Notes under the pieces: model-generated
The model's input: the letters and a program-made list of their open reading frames with translations, nothing else
Told to the model about the DNA's origin: nothing
Databases searched by the model: none
Translations under genes and position numbers: made by a program
Shown here: one piece after another, positions 49,780-63,010 of the stretch
Numbering within the stretch: position 1 is the first letter of the stretch
Layout of the letters: every line of letters begins with the position of its first letter
Source: Struthidea cinerea
Lineage: Eukaryota > Chordata > Aves > Passeriformes > Corcoracidae
Direction: 5' to 3'
Length of the DNA stretch: 64,000 nt
Assembly (NCBI GenBank): GCA_013397865.1
Contig: VZTI01001123.1
Location: 304,994 to 368,993, forward strand

Positions 49780-50260
49780 ATTTTATAAAGGGGAGACTTC
49801 ACTAAAACTCAAGGGTAATTACAAAAGACTGATAGCTTAAAGGCAAAAAGTAGTTTAGATATGAAAGATGACTACTGAGACTCAGAAGATGTATGTGCAA
49901 CCAAGTAAGAAAGGAAACTAGAGAGGCAATTACACAATTCTAGTGTAATGAAAGCAGTAGGGTTCTTTGGAGAGAAGAGAAAGTCTTCAGGATTTAGAAA
50001 TTTGACACAGATGAAGTCAACAAACAAGAATATAAATTAGAGGAGGAACTATGAAAGAAAATTGTTAAACTGGATTTTCCATGGCAAATAGCATAAAGCT
50101 TAAAAAGAAACACTAGCAGATCATTCAGGTGTACCTGACTCAGCAAACCCGTGAAAGAAATGGGAGATGTCTGATGCCTATTAATGAGGAGATGTGCAAC
50201 TTCTTTGCAAGAATCTTTACTGCTTCAGTAATGTCAATGAAATATCTGCTAAGATGGAGG
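49780..50260 (+). mobile_element. Possible degraded CR1 ORF2 middle region
   Basis: Near 50188-50222 the bases gagatgtgcaacttctttgc and aagaatctttactgc translate to EMCNFFARIFTA-like text. This resembles the conserved NAFFAS.F motif between endonuclease and RT in CR1 ORF2 (compare 63929-63946). Upstream sequence is purine-rich, as in that CR1 region. Only this short motif supports the call. Confidence 0.3.
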
Positions 50261-53200
50261 TGTCAGAATAAAAAGTGGAATTAAATTTGTCATCTGAACA
50301 GTTCTAGGTGACATACATCTAAGTTTTATGAGAGTGATCAGGAATAAAGGTAACAAAAAAGGTCAGGTAACAAAAATAGCAGTTACAGTCCAGTAGGTTG
50401 AAGAGCGTACAATGTATCTGTATTTAGGCCATAAATAATAAAATATGCTTATCCTAGCCCTAACCACTTGCATTTTATCACTGCTAGCACAGCTATAAAT
50501 AGTTTGCTTCTTTTTGTATGCATTTAGAAGTCTGAGTCTAGATTCCTTCTCAAGGCAAGAATGATCTTGATTTATGAGCATGATGTGATGACTTTACAGA
50601 GGTGAGAAAAACCCTTCTCAGGCTGAATGTTCCTAGAGCCCATCATCCTCTTTGGGACATTGATGGAGGCCCAACCTTTGAGACCCCTTTTCTTCCTACT
50701 GAAAGAAAAGGCATTCTACCTTAAAACTGCCACAGAGAGAAAACTTGTCAAAGAGAGTCTCATACAGATTTGGATTCCATTACTTTTGTATTAAGTTTTT
50801 TCTCTCCTCTCACTACTAGTTTTTCTTTAAGTCAGTCCTTTACTATTTACTCGGTGGTTTATTTTCAATTTTTTGATCACAGCGTCCCCACTTCCCTCCT
50901 TTTGCCTTTCCTTCTCTCCCCTGCCAGCCTCTTTCCATTAACTGAGAAACGTCTTTCTTTCCTCTTTGCAGAGTCTGGTACAGTAATGAACAGATAACTG
51001 ATAAAACATCCCACTCTCACTGTCTTTCCCTGGACACATGAAGTGCTCCAGCACAAACACCACTTGGGTAGTGGTGTGTGGCATCATGCTCCACCCTTCC
51101 TTGCTCTCTGCTGCACGATGCTTCCCAGGACAACATTCCAAACTGAGTTCTCAGGCTTGCAATCCCTAAATCTCACACAGATTCCTGGCTTGCTTTCTTC
51201 TCAGCTGAACTATTACATGTCCATCTAGCCTTACAATCTCCCTGCTGTCTCCACCTCCCAAGTCTTCCATGAAGCCACATGTGTACCCTAATTCTGCTGT
51301 CAGTAGGGCTCCTGGACCAGCACTCTTAAGTGGTTTGGAGCTGATTTTTGTTTATGCTACAGCTCAGTGTAAGCCAGAAGCAACGTGCTTTTGTGCAAAC
51401 AGTAATGCAGTTGTGCAGATACAAGCTGTGCTAATGTGCTTATTTATCTGTGTGGGCCTCGCACATCCCGTGGGGGACTCAGCTGGGCAGCAGCCAGCAA
51501 TGGCAGCAGCAATCGGGTGCAGGCTGGGAGGCAGCAGTGAGAGGGGGCTGATGTGCTTCTCCCTCTGCCTTCACTTTCAGTGCAACCAGCTAGGGGACCC
51601 TAGGCACAATTTAATCCTTCCAGTACATATGAGGGTTTGCTCTCTGTTTCCCTGCCGTCGTGTTTCTGAGGAGTTCTCCTCCTCTGGTAGCACGTATTGA
51701 AACCCGTGACTTGGTGCTGCAGGCTTTGGGGGAATATGTCATCACACCCACATAAAATCCCAAAATGTCAGAGGAACAAAAGGGCACAAACAGCAAGAGC
51801 ATTCTCATGCCTCCATTCCAACCATGCAGTTCCCATTCACAGTTCTGGATCTGAAAGCTCCCTGGCAAGCATCCTTTTCACATTTTACACCCACTGATTA
51901 TGGGTGTGGGTGTGGGTGTGTGTTACTGCAAATAGCCAGTGAGAGCCCATTTTTTTTGGATGAGAGAAGCCTTCTGAACTGATACTTTGGAAGCCATCAT
52001 GTGATGTTAGCCAAATGCTAACATTATTTTGCTTCACCCACATACTGCTGGAAGCCAGAAAATGAGGCAGCTGCTTGCTGCTGCTGCTGTAAATTTGCCA
52101 GGCTGGCACAGCAGCACTTGCAGCCTGCCATCAGCTCCTACCAGCTCACAGGTAGCAACAGGCACACATAATTCACATTTATGTCTAAAGAACAAATTGA
52201 GCTCAGCAGTTCTGAGGCTTACAGCAAAATTCCCATACAGCCTTTTGTTTTTTTACTGAATTAGAAATATACTTTTAGAAAGAGCATCAAATTAGGATGA
52301 AATGTGTATGTATTTTAGGATAAAAGAATTTCATTAAAACTGAAATATCACTTAGTGGGATGACCTCCCTCTTTACCAAATAAAAATTTTATGTATTTTT
52401 CTTTTCTACTTTTAGTTCAGCCAGGTATGTTTTGGGTTGTCAAGATTACATGGGATTTAGTGCCCTTGAGACAGACATGTTTCCAAAGTGAGCAATTTAC
52501 TTGGAGCATCTAGAGATTCCAGCTTTTTTTTTATTCTTACCTAAAAAATGTTTGAATAACAAATAAACTAAGCCATTCTCCCCACTATTGCTGATGCATG
52601 CGGCCCACCTGGTATTTGCATTTCTGACACAGTTCTATTGTTGTGTCTCTTCTGGACAGGATATTTTCAGAAATTAGACAACAGGAAGCAATTTAGCGAG
52701 GTTTCTCCCAAGAGCTCAAAGATTGGAACACAGCTTTTTAATGACTTTGAAAAGAGAATTTCTAGATATCAATCACGCTGACAGTTCTTTCTACCAGAGA
52801 GTTTTAATAGTCCATAAGGTTCCAATTTGTCATTATTTTTTTTATCCTTCTTTAAAAAACAAACTTAGTCATTTTGGAAATAGTTGTGGGTAGTACTAAA
52901 CACCATTTCCAAGAGAACATCTTACCTAAGACAACCAACCAAAAATGTGAACAGGAGAAGTCATTTCAGTCTCTAGTTCCTTAATAGCATATTTTGGAAA
53001 GCAAAAAGCATAAGCCCCAAATTGCTGTCACTACTGAAAGGGGTATGAAACAGCTGAACGGCATATTTTGAGACATATTTTTCTGCACACTTTTGCAGCC
53101 ATGGGCCAAGCTCTGAGCAGACACAGGCAACCAGAACCTCCATTCCTACAAATCAGCCTAGCTCCAGACAAATCACCAGAACTGCTCCATGACACACAAG

Positions 53201-54407
53201 AAGAGGTCTGGAACCTCGGTATCTCATAAACATTTATGTCAAGCGTAAGATTATTGTGTGCTCTGAGTTCTGAAGGACAGGGAGGAGTATTTTTGGGGAT
53301 GACAAAAGGAAGAAGTGATTGTAAAATGGAATAGCAACATCTTCCAAATTCTCAGATTCAATAGTCCTTCCTTCAGGTTAGATTTCCACCTCTTGAGTCT
53401 GTCCCATGCAACTGCAGCAAAGGTAACTGTTGGTGCTCCTTCCTTAGAAACCTTCTGGGGCCACTTGACTACCTCCACATGAAGAATTATAGAAATAGGC
53501 TAGCTATTCCCTACAGCACTGTCCTGTAGTAACATCAACATAAATCCACTGACTTTCAAAGAGCTACATCAGGTATACACAGCCCTACGGTGGCAGGGAG
53601 GGAAAGACTCAATGAATGGTTTATTTTATTTAAAACCATCCTTTTCTGTACTGAGGCAGTGCTCCAGGATAAAGTATCTTCAGACATTACCAAGTCTATC
53701 TTCACGAAGAGATGCATAGGACATGCAGGTTGGAAGCAAGGGGGAAACAAAAGAAACACCCTCCAAAGGGAAATATCCTCAGACCCGCACACACAGATCT
53801 AAACCTGAGGACTGTGTTTCTCTCCTGCACACTGCAGCCAGAAGCTAAAGGAGCACAGTGGCCTTCCAGATTTGTTCCCAGGGATTTAAAAATCAAGGTG
53901 AAATCTTGCAACTTTATTTCTTGTCATAAGTGCCAAAAGCTTTTTCATGGTCTTCGTTCAGCAAAATCAGTTCTTAAGCCATTTTTACATTCTCATTTAG
54001 ATATTGATCGATCGTATTCTCAAGGCACTGGAAAGACTTCTCTTGGCTTAACTAAGGGTTAGATCATGCCTTTAAAAATGCATCAGTGAGAAAAAATTCA
54101 GGGGAAAAAGAAAGCAGACACAGACAGGAAGGGATTTCAAACTTTGTTGAGTTTTGAATTTAAGAAAAAAAATTATCTTCAAGAGCAGATAACTTTCCAG
54201 CAGATTCCCTTCTCAAAGAGGGCTTGGCACAAGGCTGGAGAAGGGGGATGGCAATCACAATGCTGATGCCAAAGGCCCTACACAGGTGGTGCTGCATTTC
54301 AGAATCCTTCTCCAGATGACAGGACACCAAGGAACACTCTTGTGTTTCTTGTTTGGGCAGCTATCGGTAAAAACAGAGTATTGTGACTGGACAGGCATCC
54401 ACAGAGT
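50261..54407. other. Unique sequence, no gene seen
   Basis: About 4.1 kb without a supported exon. A pyrimidine-rich stretch lies at 50785-50935, and a T-run at about 52523-52532. ORFs such as 51269-51700 (143 codons) have no domain. Confidence 0.55.
51898..51923. repeat. Short (GGGTGT)n array
   Basis: About four copies of the hexamer GGGTGT/TGTGGG ending in gtgtgtt. It is close to, but not, the telomere repeat unit TTAGGG. Confidence 0.85.
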
Positions 54408-54665
54408 TATGGAATCACAGAACCATCTAGACTGGAAAACACCCTTAAGGTCATTGAGTCCAACTGTTAATCTAACACTGCCAAGTGCACAATAAACCCT
54501 GTCCCCAAGTACCATATCTATATATCTTTTAAACACCTGCAGGGATGGTAAATCAACCACTTCTGTGAACAGTATGTTCCAATGTTCCATAACCCTTTCG
54601 GTGAATAAATTTTCCCTAACATCTGACCTAAACCTCCCTTGGCACAACTTGAAGCTCTGCATATA
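54408..54665 (-). mobile_element. CR1 3'-end fragment with ORF2 C-terminus
   Basis: It starts tatggaatcacagaacc (reverse CR1 terminus) and continues ccttaaggtcattgagtcca, aacactgccaagtgca and ataaccctttcggtgaataa. On the minus strand a 160-codon ORF (54255-54737) contains GRFRSDVRENLFTERVMEHW, the CR1 ORF2 C-terminal signature. It is the best-preserved minus-strand CR1 3' end in the window. Confidence 0.95.
54480..54665 (-). pseudogene. CR1 ORF2 C-terminal remnant
   Basis: The minus-strand frame remains open across the last part of ORF2 (about 50 residues) and then reads on into the 3' UTR, showing that the original stop codon has been lost. It is too truncated to encode any domain. Confidence 0.8.
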
Positions 54666-55999
54666 CATATATACAATTTCAATTCCCAATGACAACGGAA
54701 AACTAGTAATGGTAAAAGGCTGGAATATGGTGTTCACCTGTCTACATTATTCCTACACCACTCGCATTTAGTAGGGCACGTTCTCCGTTGATAACAAGTT
54801 TAATAGAAATTTGAGGAGGACCTGTTTTCTTTTCCCAGTACAGGCAAAATATATAACTTTGTGTATCCTTTGTCCTAGACCTCAGAGGAATGGGACACTC
54901 TGGAGCAAGTTAGCTGCTTGAGCTTCCCATTTTTTGGAGAGTGGTGTAAAGGCAGCATAGGACTTTAGATGGATGTGAATACCGCATCCAGCCTTGACAA
55001 AGGAAACATGACAGGCAGTCATATGGACACCAGACTCAGAGAAGCTATAGTCATTCACCGTTTACAAAACTATTTCTATTTACAGGATGAACAAAAGGCC
55101 TGAGTGTCTTTGTGTGATTTACTGGTTAAATAGCACCTGTTAAATACCTGTTTGGTAGGGTAAGTAGCCAGTGTGATCTTCAAAAAACAGAAGTGCCCTG
55201 GTTCTAAAAATCTGAAAAATAGCCACATTTGTACTATTTTTAGTACAAGAAATGCCATTGTGTCTAAATCCACTTAACTACTTAAGTAATATTCTTTAAC
55301 TTGAAAATCCAATTCATTTTACACTTTAATAGGTAGATGCAGTGAAAATTTCAGACATAGCAGCAGACATGGCATTTGTAGCTAATTAAGGAAAACTGGA
55401 TTGAGCCCAGATGTGGATCATGCAAAGTGATTACTGGTGTTCTCAAATAAGCAGCAAAACACTTGTAAATCTCCTTTTGAAAGTAAATGTATTATAAGAG
55501 TTTCTGATACCTTATCAAATTCCCATCAGAATATTGGGGTGGAAACTGGAAAAAAAAAAAAAGCAATCTGGAAATCAATTTATGCTGATTTTGTGGTGGG
55601 TGACTTGCCCAAGTGCTTGATTTTACAAAGCTGAGAAGTGGTTTGGCAGTATCCATAGTAGCTTCTGCTTTCTTTCTTCTTCTCTCTGTTTTTAAGGTCT
55701 ACTGATCTTATTGTTAAATACTAGCAATTTGGCATAACTGAGCCTTAGAATTGAGTAAGAAAGTTTCCAAAGAGAAAAATTGTCATTCTGCAATGCAATC
55801 ATTACAAATTAACATGATTTTTAAAACCAATATGCCCCTTCTGGGTTTTTGTAATAATCTGTTGAATTACTCTCCTCTATTTGTTGTAGTTATGTTGACA
55901 AATATTGCAGCATAAGTATAAAACAAATTTTGATTATGAAACAGATGGAATTTTCCATTTCCATTCTGCTATGGTGAACTAAATTTGACTCTCTTACAT

Positions 56000-56023
56000 T
56001 TTCTGTTTCTGTTTCTGTTTCTA
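56000..56023. repeat. (TTTCTG)4 hexanucleotide repeat
   Basis: Four tandem hexamers; on the minus strand they give the Asn-Arg repeat at the end of the 195-codon ORF, which weakens that ORF as a gene. Confidence 0.85.
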
Positions 56024-57637
56024 AAGACATTTAAGATGATTATTGTCCTGTGAATAGAAAGAGTTTTTACACTGCACAACTTCCTCAGGCTACTGTCCCT
56101 GGTAGCAGAACATAATTTGCAACTCTCATTCCCACCAGTCACCTCCACCCTGTTAAAGCTCCACGACACCCCTACAGCACTTGGTATCTGTGCCCACATT
56201 GTATCCGAGACCCTGATAAAGGATGACATTAACCAGATGTGCACCTGGTGGGTGCCAAGTATAGAACCAGCCCTATGGGCTGGGGCAGTGTGGAGACAAG
56301 CAAGACAGTGGAGGAGCAGACATCCATGCAGCAGTAGATGCTCCTTCACTTCCCACTGCAGTGGGAAAAGCAGCCTCTGAGTTTGCAGCCAAGGAAAGAG
56401 GTTAGAAGCGGATGCAGACAGTCTGTGAGTGTAGTGCAGCAAAAACTCACTACTAGTCTCAATATCCGTAAAACTCAACTGCTGTCTGCTTCTTGGAAGA
56501 ACTAGAGAAAAAGATGGTTTTAAAGAAAACAAGTCTGTTTTGGGGGTGTTTCCCACAAGTTCTTTTTGAACAGAAGAGCATCACGACAAAAACCACAAAG
56601 GCACTTGTTTGCCACTTAGAGAAGTGATGAAAACCCAGTCATCTGGGAGATTTTCAGCTAGTTCTGGACAAGATGAATATAAGGCCAACTGGGTCTTGGG
56701 GAAGCAGGTCGGTGGATGACAGTGTCTGTTTCCTTTAGTATTCTTATTAAGAGGACCAACAGCAGGCACGAATTATGAGAAGCTGCAACTTTTACTAGAA
56801 GAAGCTGCTGTGGACATTTGCTGAGATTCAGAGCAGAACTATACTGCTTTAAAAGACTTGTTAGCAAAAGGGACTTTATCATGTTATATAAAGCCAAAAC
56901 ACAGACATCTGAGGAAAAAAAGTAGTAGTGTCAGGGTATTAAATAATTATCTCTCACAAGACTGACCTATGCTTAATAAAAGTGACTGTGGATGGAAGAA
57001 CTGGAGATTTAATGAGCTGCATTTCATTTGTGAGCACAACTATTGTCCTCACAGTGCTGGACTTACAGAACTGCACATATAAAATACCATTAGAGAAAAC
57101 AGGAAAACTGTATACTCATTAGTCTGATATAGAGCTCTTTCCTTACACACAGACATATGCTGTTTTTCCATGTACTTATAAACCATCTGCTCTGTTCTTT
57201 GCTTACATTTTGGCCTCAGCACAAAACAGCTTTTATTTTCACAGTTGAATATTCCCAAACACAACAATATAAGTGGGAGAACGTATTGGTAGCTGTGTAT
57301 GATATTTGTTTATGAGATCAAGAAATAAATTTGTCTCTACAGATAATACTGCACTCTAATAATATTATTAAAACCTTGTTTATAAGTTTCCTAGCCTATT
57401 TTCACTGCTTGCAGGGACAGAAATTTTAAAAGTGATTAGCAGGAGAGGAAGTTAAAGGTAAGGTTGATTTAAAAGCCTTACAGTTTAAATAATTTACAGT
57501 AGTATTAGTATCAGATAAAGATGCTTCTAGGAATGCACAAGAAAAAATTCTACTCTGACATCCATCCTTGCAATACCAGAATTTAGCTCATAACTTTTAC
57601 CTTGATAACATCTTAGAGACTGAGGCGGCAGCATCAG

Positions 57638-58168
57638 CTAATGACTCATTCCTATACAGAGCTCTTTAAAAAAGTGCATGGCTTCATCATAGGTGCCAAG
57701 TATGTGTTCACAGTCTTTCATTTGCTTAGTCAGAGAGATTTCTATAGGTAAAATAAAGGTGGGTTTTCCATGCAGATGCAGTGATATCCACATAAATCCT
57801 ACAAAATGCAGTTGTAGTGATGAACACAGTCCCAAACGGGGTCTCCTAATCTTTATTCTGGGAGTACATGAGAAGGCAGAGCAAGGTGCCCTTTGAGGGG
57901 TGTGCACAAGATCTCCAGGATCTCCTGTCCTGGATGGGACCCACATGACTTTCAGACAACCATTATTGACTACAGTTCCCTGCCTCAGGAGACTCAGCAA
58001 TACTGTGTTGGTTTCCTCAGCCCCAAAGCCCCTGACAATGCTCTTGCCCCACTCCTCCAGCTGAGACTTGACATCCCCTCCGCTCACTTCCCATCTACAG
58101 TACGTCCCCCTTGAAGCATCAGCGAGATCAGGCCTCAAGACTTCTTCCCAGAACTTGCCAAATGCCAA
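57638..58168 (-). other. Unidentified 176-codon ORF
   Basis: An uninterrupted minus-strand frame with mixed composition, including GKFWEEVLRPDL near the start and EISLTKQMKDCEHILGTYDE near the end. I recognise no domain, signal peptide or transmembrane segment beyond a short hydrophobic patch. Given the number of start codons in 64 kb on two strands, one ORF of this length by chance is not surprising. It could be a decayed retroelement piece. Confidence 0.15.
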
Positions 58169-58479
58169 ATTTCAGATAGTTTCCACTCAAAACCAGGAAT
58201 CTGACCAGATTTTCTTGAAAACAGGCCCAGTTTTATTCAAAACGTGTTACAGACTTCAACAAACAGAGTCTGGGTTTTGATTTTCTTGTGAAACTTGAAA
58301 CCACATGTCTTCCACATGGTTTAGGTTTTTGTTGTGAATATCTTACACAGCTCTATGGGAATAGCCTTTTCTTGTGGGCTTTTAGCATTTCCTATCCCAG
58401 CCAGAACCATAAAAAGCAAAGGCTGGAAAAAATGAAAACTTCAATTATGTGGAAAAAAAGGAGGACTTAACTTTTTAAA

Positions 58480-59470
58480 CCTCAGACAACGTTTGTGTCC
58501 ATTTAGAGTGCAGAGTGAAGTTTTGAATTAATGCACGTTTTATTTTAGCTGTTAGACTTAATTAGGTGCATTCAGGAGAAATCACTTCCCCTCTAATATA
58601 AAATCATGGAGCTTGTGACACATGGAAATTATAAACACTTTGGAGTGACTTGGGAGATGGGTGTTGGCTTTGCAGCAGCCAAAGAGCAAATATTTACAGT
58701 ACATTATGCTTCGCTTCATTTCTAAATTATTATCTTCCCCTTTGGAATAATCTATTTGCCAAAGACAGATTTCTACTAATGTTAGTGCCCTCTTCATCCA
58801 TTTTGTTTGCAGACAATTATTTTTCCCACATTTATATATTGAAATTTCTTGCCCTAGCTCTCTGCAGAGTCAAATGAAAACTGAGGAAATTCTTAATTTG
58901 TCATCTTTTGTCCCTGAATCACACTGCGGCTTCTGACAAAGTGTTACACTTCTGTGAGCCTTTCTTTTTTCAAAATAAAAATACAAATGCTTAACTTCCC
59001 AACAGAGATATTAATTAATTAATCTCCATAATAGAATCTTAAAATATAAATTGATATGTAATGTTAATTAGTGGGATCATAATTGCTTATTCTAAAAGCC
59101 CAAAGAAGCTGTTACTTTACAGATTACTTAAATTAATGCTAAAATATTCCCATCTTTGGTCTCACAGGGCTCATTTATGGGAAGTTAAATATAACAAAAG
59201 TAACGCTATGACATAAAGGAAAAGAAATAATTACATATGCCATTTTTATTCCCCTGATATAACTTCTCCAGTGCATGATGTGCTATTAGGTTTTGCAATA
59301 AAAGTGCAGCAACCTGGCTTTGCGCTTACAATAGCTAAAACCATGCGCATACGTGTAAAACCTTTGCTGGCAGGTTTCCATGTGCGGTTCATGCATTCCT
59401 TCGCCTGTGCAACTTGAAGCTGTCAAAAACTAATTAAATAATTATGTGGTTGTTACTGCAGCTGTGTGTA
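58480..59470. other. Candidate regulatory region with clustered TAATTA cores
   Basis: Six TAATTA hexamers occur between 59012 and 59444 (59012, 59016, 59065, 59228, 59431, 59439). That is about ten times the number expected for the local AT content by simple counting. The block also has isolated CpGs (tttgcgcttac, catgcgcatacgtg, tgtgcggttc) and no recognisable transposable element. This fits a developmental enhancer bound by homeodomain factors, but conservation or activity is not visible. Confidence 0.3.
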
Positions 59471-60682
59471 TTCTTCATTACGTTATAAGGCTGTGGTTTG
59501 AGGCACTCTCCTGCTCTAGGTTTCAAAATATTAGTAATGGAAGGTGTGTTGTCACTGCATGTTCAGCTGCTGCCAGAAAAAGCAGAGAGGGAAGGGAACA
59601 GCCTTTCACGTCAGTCTATCACTACACTTCATACTCTATGTTCCCTCTATGCAGCACAGAGGTGAAAATACAAATTGACTTCTGGCAGCCCCTTCTTGTT
59701 GGGCAGAATTTGGCATGGTCTGTCCTGAGTACAAGACAGAGAAAAGCCCCTGCAGTACTTCCACAGTGGATGGGTGCATATCTGAAGCCTGTATGTTGCT
59801 TTGTAGTGCCTCTCAGCGTGGCGAGGTGACCTGGAGGCTGATAGCAGAAGGAGAAGAGAGAGGCTGTGGAGAAGACCACTTCATCACCTCCTTGGCCAAG
59901 ACAGACACTGCTATCAGTCATGCTCTTGACTCACTCCCTGACCCCAAGGAAATCACTCTCTGGGCCCAACTGCCCTACAAGTAACTCATGGATAACTTTG
60001 TATTACCTCCTCCAAGTACATATCAACAGAATTTATTAATGACAGTGATTCAACTTGATCTCAGATTGAGGGTGCCATGCAGATGCAATACAGCATAACA
60101 ATATTCTGTCATTTTCAGTGATGTTAAATTACCACATCACCACTCAATAGCATTAGATTTTTAGTTGACGAATAAGGAGGTGTCACTGAAATAAAATAAT
60201 CTCTAGTCATTCCCCCCACCCTTCTGTTGGAAATCATTCTTGTACACAGAAAAACATGGCTGCTACTTACATTGAATAAAATAGGGTATATGAGTACAAG
60301 GAGTCAGCCCTGCCCACAGGGTGAAAGAACAGGGTAGCAGTCCCAGTGAAGAAGGCATCTGAGATCTCTTCACAGAGGAGGACATTTCTCAGGACTACTT
60401 AATGAGGCCACTGAGGCAGCTAAATCCAGGTAGTGCTGCTCTTTCCAGACCAAACCAGCCCACATCAAAGATGTTTTCCACTGCTACAAAAGAAATGCCC
60501 TGTTTGCACATGCAGTGCACAAGTTACAGGCATTTTTTGGAGGAACACTGAGTTACTGCAGCAACAAAGCTGCATCACACAGAATGTCTCCAATTTATTA
60601 TTTTTTGGAGCAACTTTACTTTTGGTAAGTTTTTCCTCTAATTTATGGAAAGGTCTCGTCATCGGCGGTTGTCTGCTTGGCT

Positions 60683-60720
60683 GAATGTTCAAAATACTAA
60701 TAATGTTCAAAATACTAATA
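60683..60720. repeat. Short tandem duplication
   Basis: The 18-base unit aatgttcaaaatactaat occurs twice in direct succession. A recent local slippage or duplication. Confidence 0.8.
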
Positions 60721-62797
60721 AAGGGAAAAATCCAGATGATGATTTTCTTAATATTATACCTGCAGTATAATACATGAGTCCTTCTAATGTCTTCAGATGA
60801 TTTATCACTATCAGTCTAGATGCCACACTGCCTTTCCCAGTGCACTTGGCAGCCATGACAAAGTTGTTTAAAATCATGTTATCTCTAGCAGCCCTTTTTC
60901 TAGAGCCTTTCTCAGACTTTCCTTCAGAAAGCTTATAGGTGAGTCATAGTAAAATTCCTGAAAGCTAAAATTAAAAGAAAATAAGCTACTTTTCTGAAAA
61001 CCCAAGCTGGAAGCTAACGATCTTTCCAGTTTTCAAGGGATACCAGACAGCAACGCATGTCTTTGGGTCCCTCTTGTGGTGTGGCAGCAACTAGCTGCCA
61101 TCATCAACACACCCATGCATGATCCCAAACACACCAACACTCAGAGAGACACACGTGCTCCCAGACACATGGCCAGATCCGGCACAGACAAAGGAAGGGA
61201 AAAGGAGCCAGTAATCCATTCTTATCCTTTCCAAAACTACTGAAATTCCAGGGAAATACTGTGCAGTACAGTGCTACTTAATTTTCTTGTTGAACCCTTC
61301 TTTATTAATAAATAATATTTATTATTTATAAAACTACTGTAGTTTACAACACAACATGCATAAAGGGTATCAGGACATGACTGTGTTTCAGATAATTTCC
61401 AGATATACATCCAAGACAGTATATTTGTAATTTTGAATAAATGTATACTCAAGATTTTGTGCATTCGAGATTTGTATATGGTATATTTCTATAATCAAGA
61501 TTTTGAAGGCACTCTTCTTCTGAAGCATAGCTTTTGAGATTACTACAAAGAAAAGTTTGTTTGGGGTAATATAAATTTAGTTTCGGGAGCATCTTTTAAA
61601 TTATTAAAATATGATAACTAACCTTTATCCACTCTGCCTGAGCTCCAGCCTGTTGATAGGATAACAACCTCAGAAACAACTTCAGACATCTAGGCTGTAG
61701 CTTGAAATCGTGAACTTGGGGAAGACAAGTGAAAGATGGAGTGAGAAAATTTTCTTTAAAATGGGTGGCCCTGGCCAAAGCAGCAAGCTCTTTTTGGTAC
61801 CTGTCTCCATCCAAGCACCAAGAGGCAACACAAGAAAGGCATATGCCATCAGGTGCTGTGGACAAGGCGTTCCAGAGGAGCCTAAGTAGTGGTGTCTTCT
61901 CCCTCCACCTGCTCTCACTACTATTGCAGATCCTCAGAAGGCATAAAAGGGTTGAAGAGATATAAAGCAACAGCTGGGCAAAGAAACCAGTGCAACATCT
62001 GAAGTCATAAAGAACAGCAGCATGTGGGATCGGAGGAACGTGTGCTAATAAAGGAGGCTCATCTCAGAAAAAAAGGCTGCTTGTTGCAGCCCTGCTTTCA
62101 CCATCATCCAGCAGCTTGCACTGGCCATATCCATGTTCGGCTTTGTTAACTAGTGGGAAATATGACAACTTCACATCCTTTTTACTGCCCAAGTACCTGT
62201 CACCTCAGGGCCTCAGAGGTCTCCCACCTCTCCCAGATGTAAGTGTGCAGCTTTGACCATGTTCCTAAAAAAAATTTCCTGATATGCCAGTCATCTTTCC
62301 TGGCCCTCTGAACAGCTCCCCAAAACTGCCAGAGACTCCCCTGAGCCCCCTTCTCCTACCTCCAACTGATCCCTCTCAAATTTCTTCACCTACCTGCACC
62401 ATCCTCCCCATCATCAGGTCTAACACTACCAGAAAACCACACCTTTCTGCCCCCAAAGAGCAACTTTGCTTTCACCCATAGGGAAGTAAAATTCAGTTTT
62501 GCCTGTGCTACAGAGAAGCCTTAAACTACTCGGTGTTTATTTATAATGTTGGCTCACTGTTACTTGTCACAAAGGAACCATTAAAGGAAGAACCAATTTT
62601 CTCCAGACTAAGGGCAAATCAAACATCCATCACTGTAGTGTGGAACAACTTGCATCGCTGATTTTAGCAACCAAACTCCCTACACACTTTCTTGGAAACT
62701 ATAAATAGCAATATATATCAATATGTTCAGACAAAACCTCATTGTTTCTTTCCAAATAATCCTCTAATCCACATATCTAGTGACCCAACATTAGAAA

Positions 62798-62829
62798 GAC
62801 AATCTTAAAGCTTTTGGCTTAAGATTGTC
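62798..62829. other. Perfect 11-bp stem-loop
   Basis: GACAATCTTAA (62798-62808) pairs with TTAAGATTGTC (62819-62829) across a 10-base loop. Two more pairs are possible inside the loop. Too short for a microRNA precursor as it stands; may be a paired protein-binding site or chance. Confidence 0.5.
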
Positions 62830-63010
62830 CACTTTCCTAGCTTCCCCATTTCAGAAATATTTACATCTTCCTACATTACTCATATACTCAAGGGGCTTTT
62901 TAAACTTGCCTAAACACAAATAACCTGATGCATGTGAAAAGATAATACAATGTATTTCTAACACTGGACAATCTGTAACACTGGACAAAGCATATTTTGA
63001 TAGGAATACC

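Larger units (their letters stand above)
54666..58479. other. Unique sequence, no confident gene
   Basis: Contains the two longest non-repeat ORFs of the window on the minus strand: 55969-56556 (195 codons) and 57638-58168 (176 codons). Neither shows a domain, and both overlap plus-strand ORFs. A 14-base perfect palindrome taataatattatta lies at 57357-57370, and a 13-A run at about 55550-55562. Confidence 0.5.

Noticed and set aside
50605..50700. CR1-like text (cttctcaggctgaatgttcc) near 50.6 kb
   Set aside because: Only about 20 bases resemble CR1, with no terminal octamers and poor agreement afterwards. Not enough to call.
51898..51923. Interstitial telomeric repeat
   Set aside because: The unit is GGGTGT, not TTAGGG, and the array is only about 26 bases.
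54255..54737. 160-codon minus-strand ORF as a host gene
   Set aside because: Its core matches the CR1 ORF2 C-terminus and 3' UTR; it is a retrotransposon remnant.
55969..56556. 195-codon minus-strand ORF, the longest outside the N gap
   Set aside because: It ends in an Asn-Arg repeat produced by a (TTTCTG)4 microsatellite, overlaps a plus-strand ORF, and has no domain. Composition, not coding, explains it.
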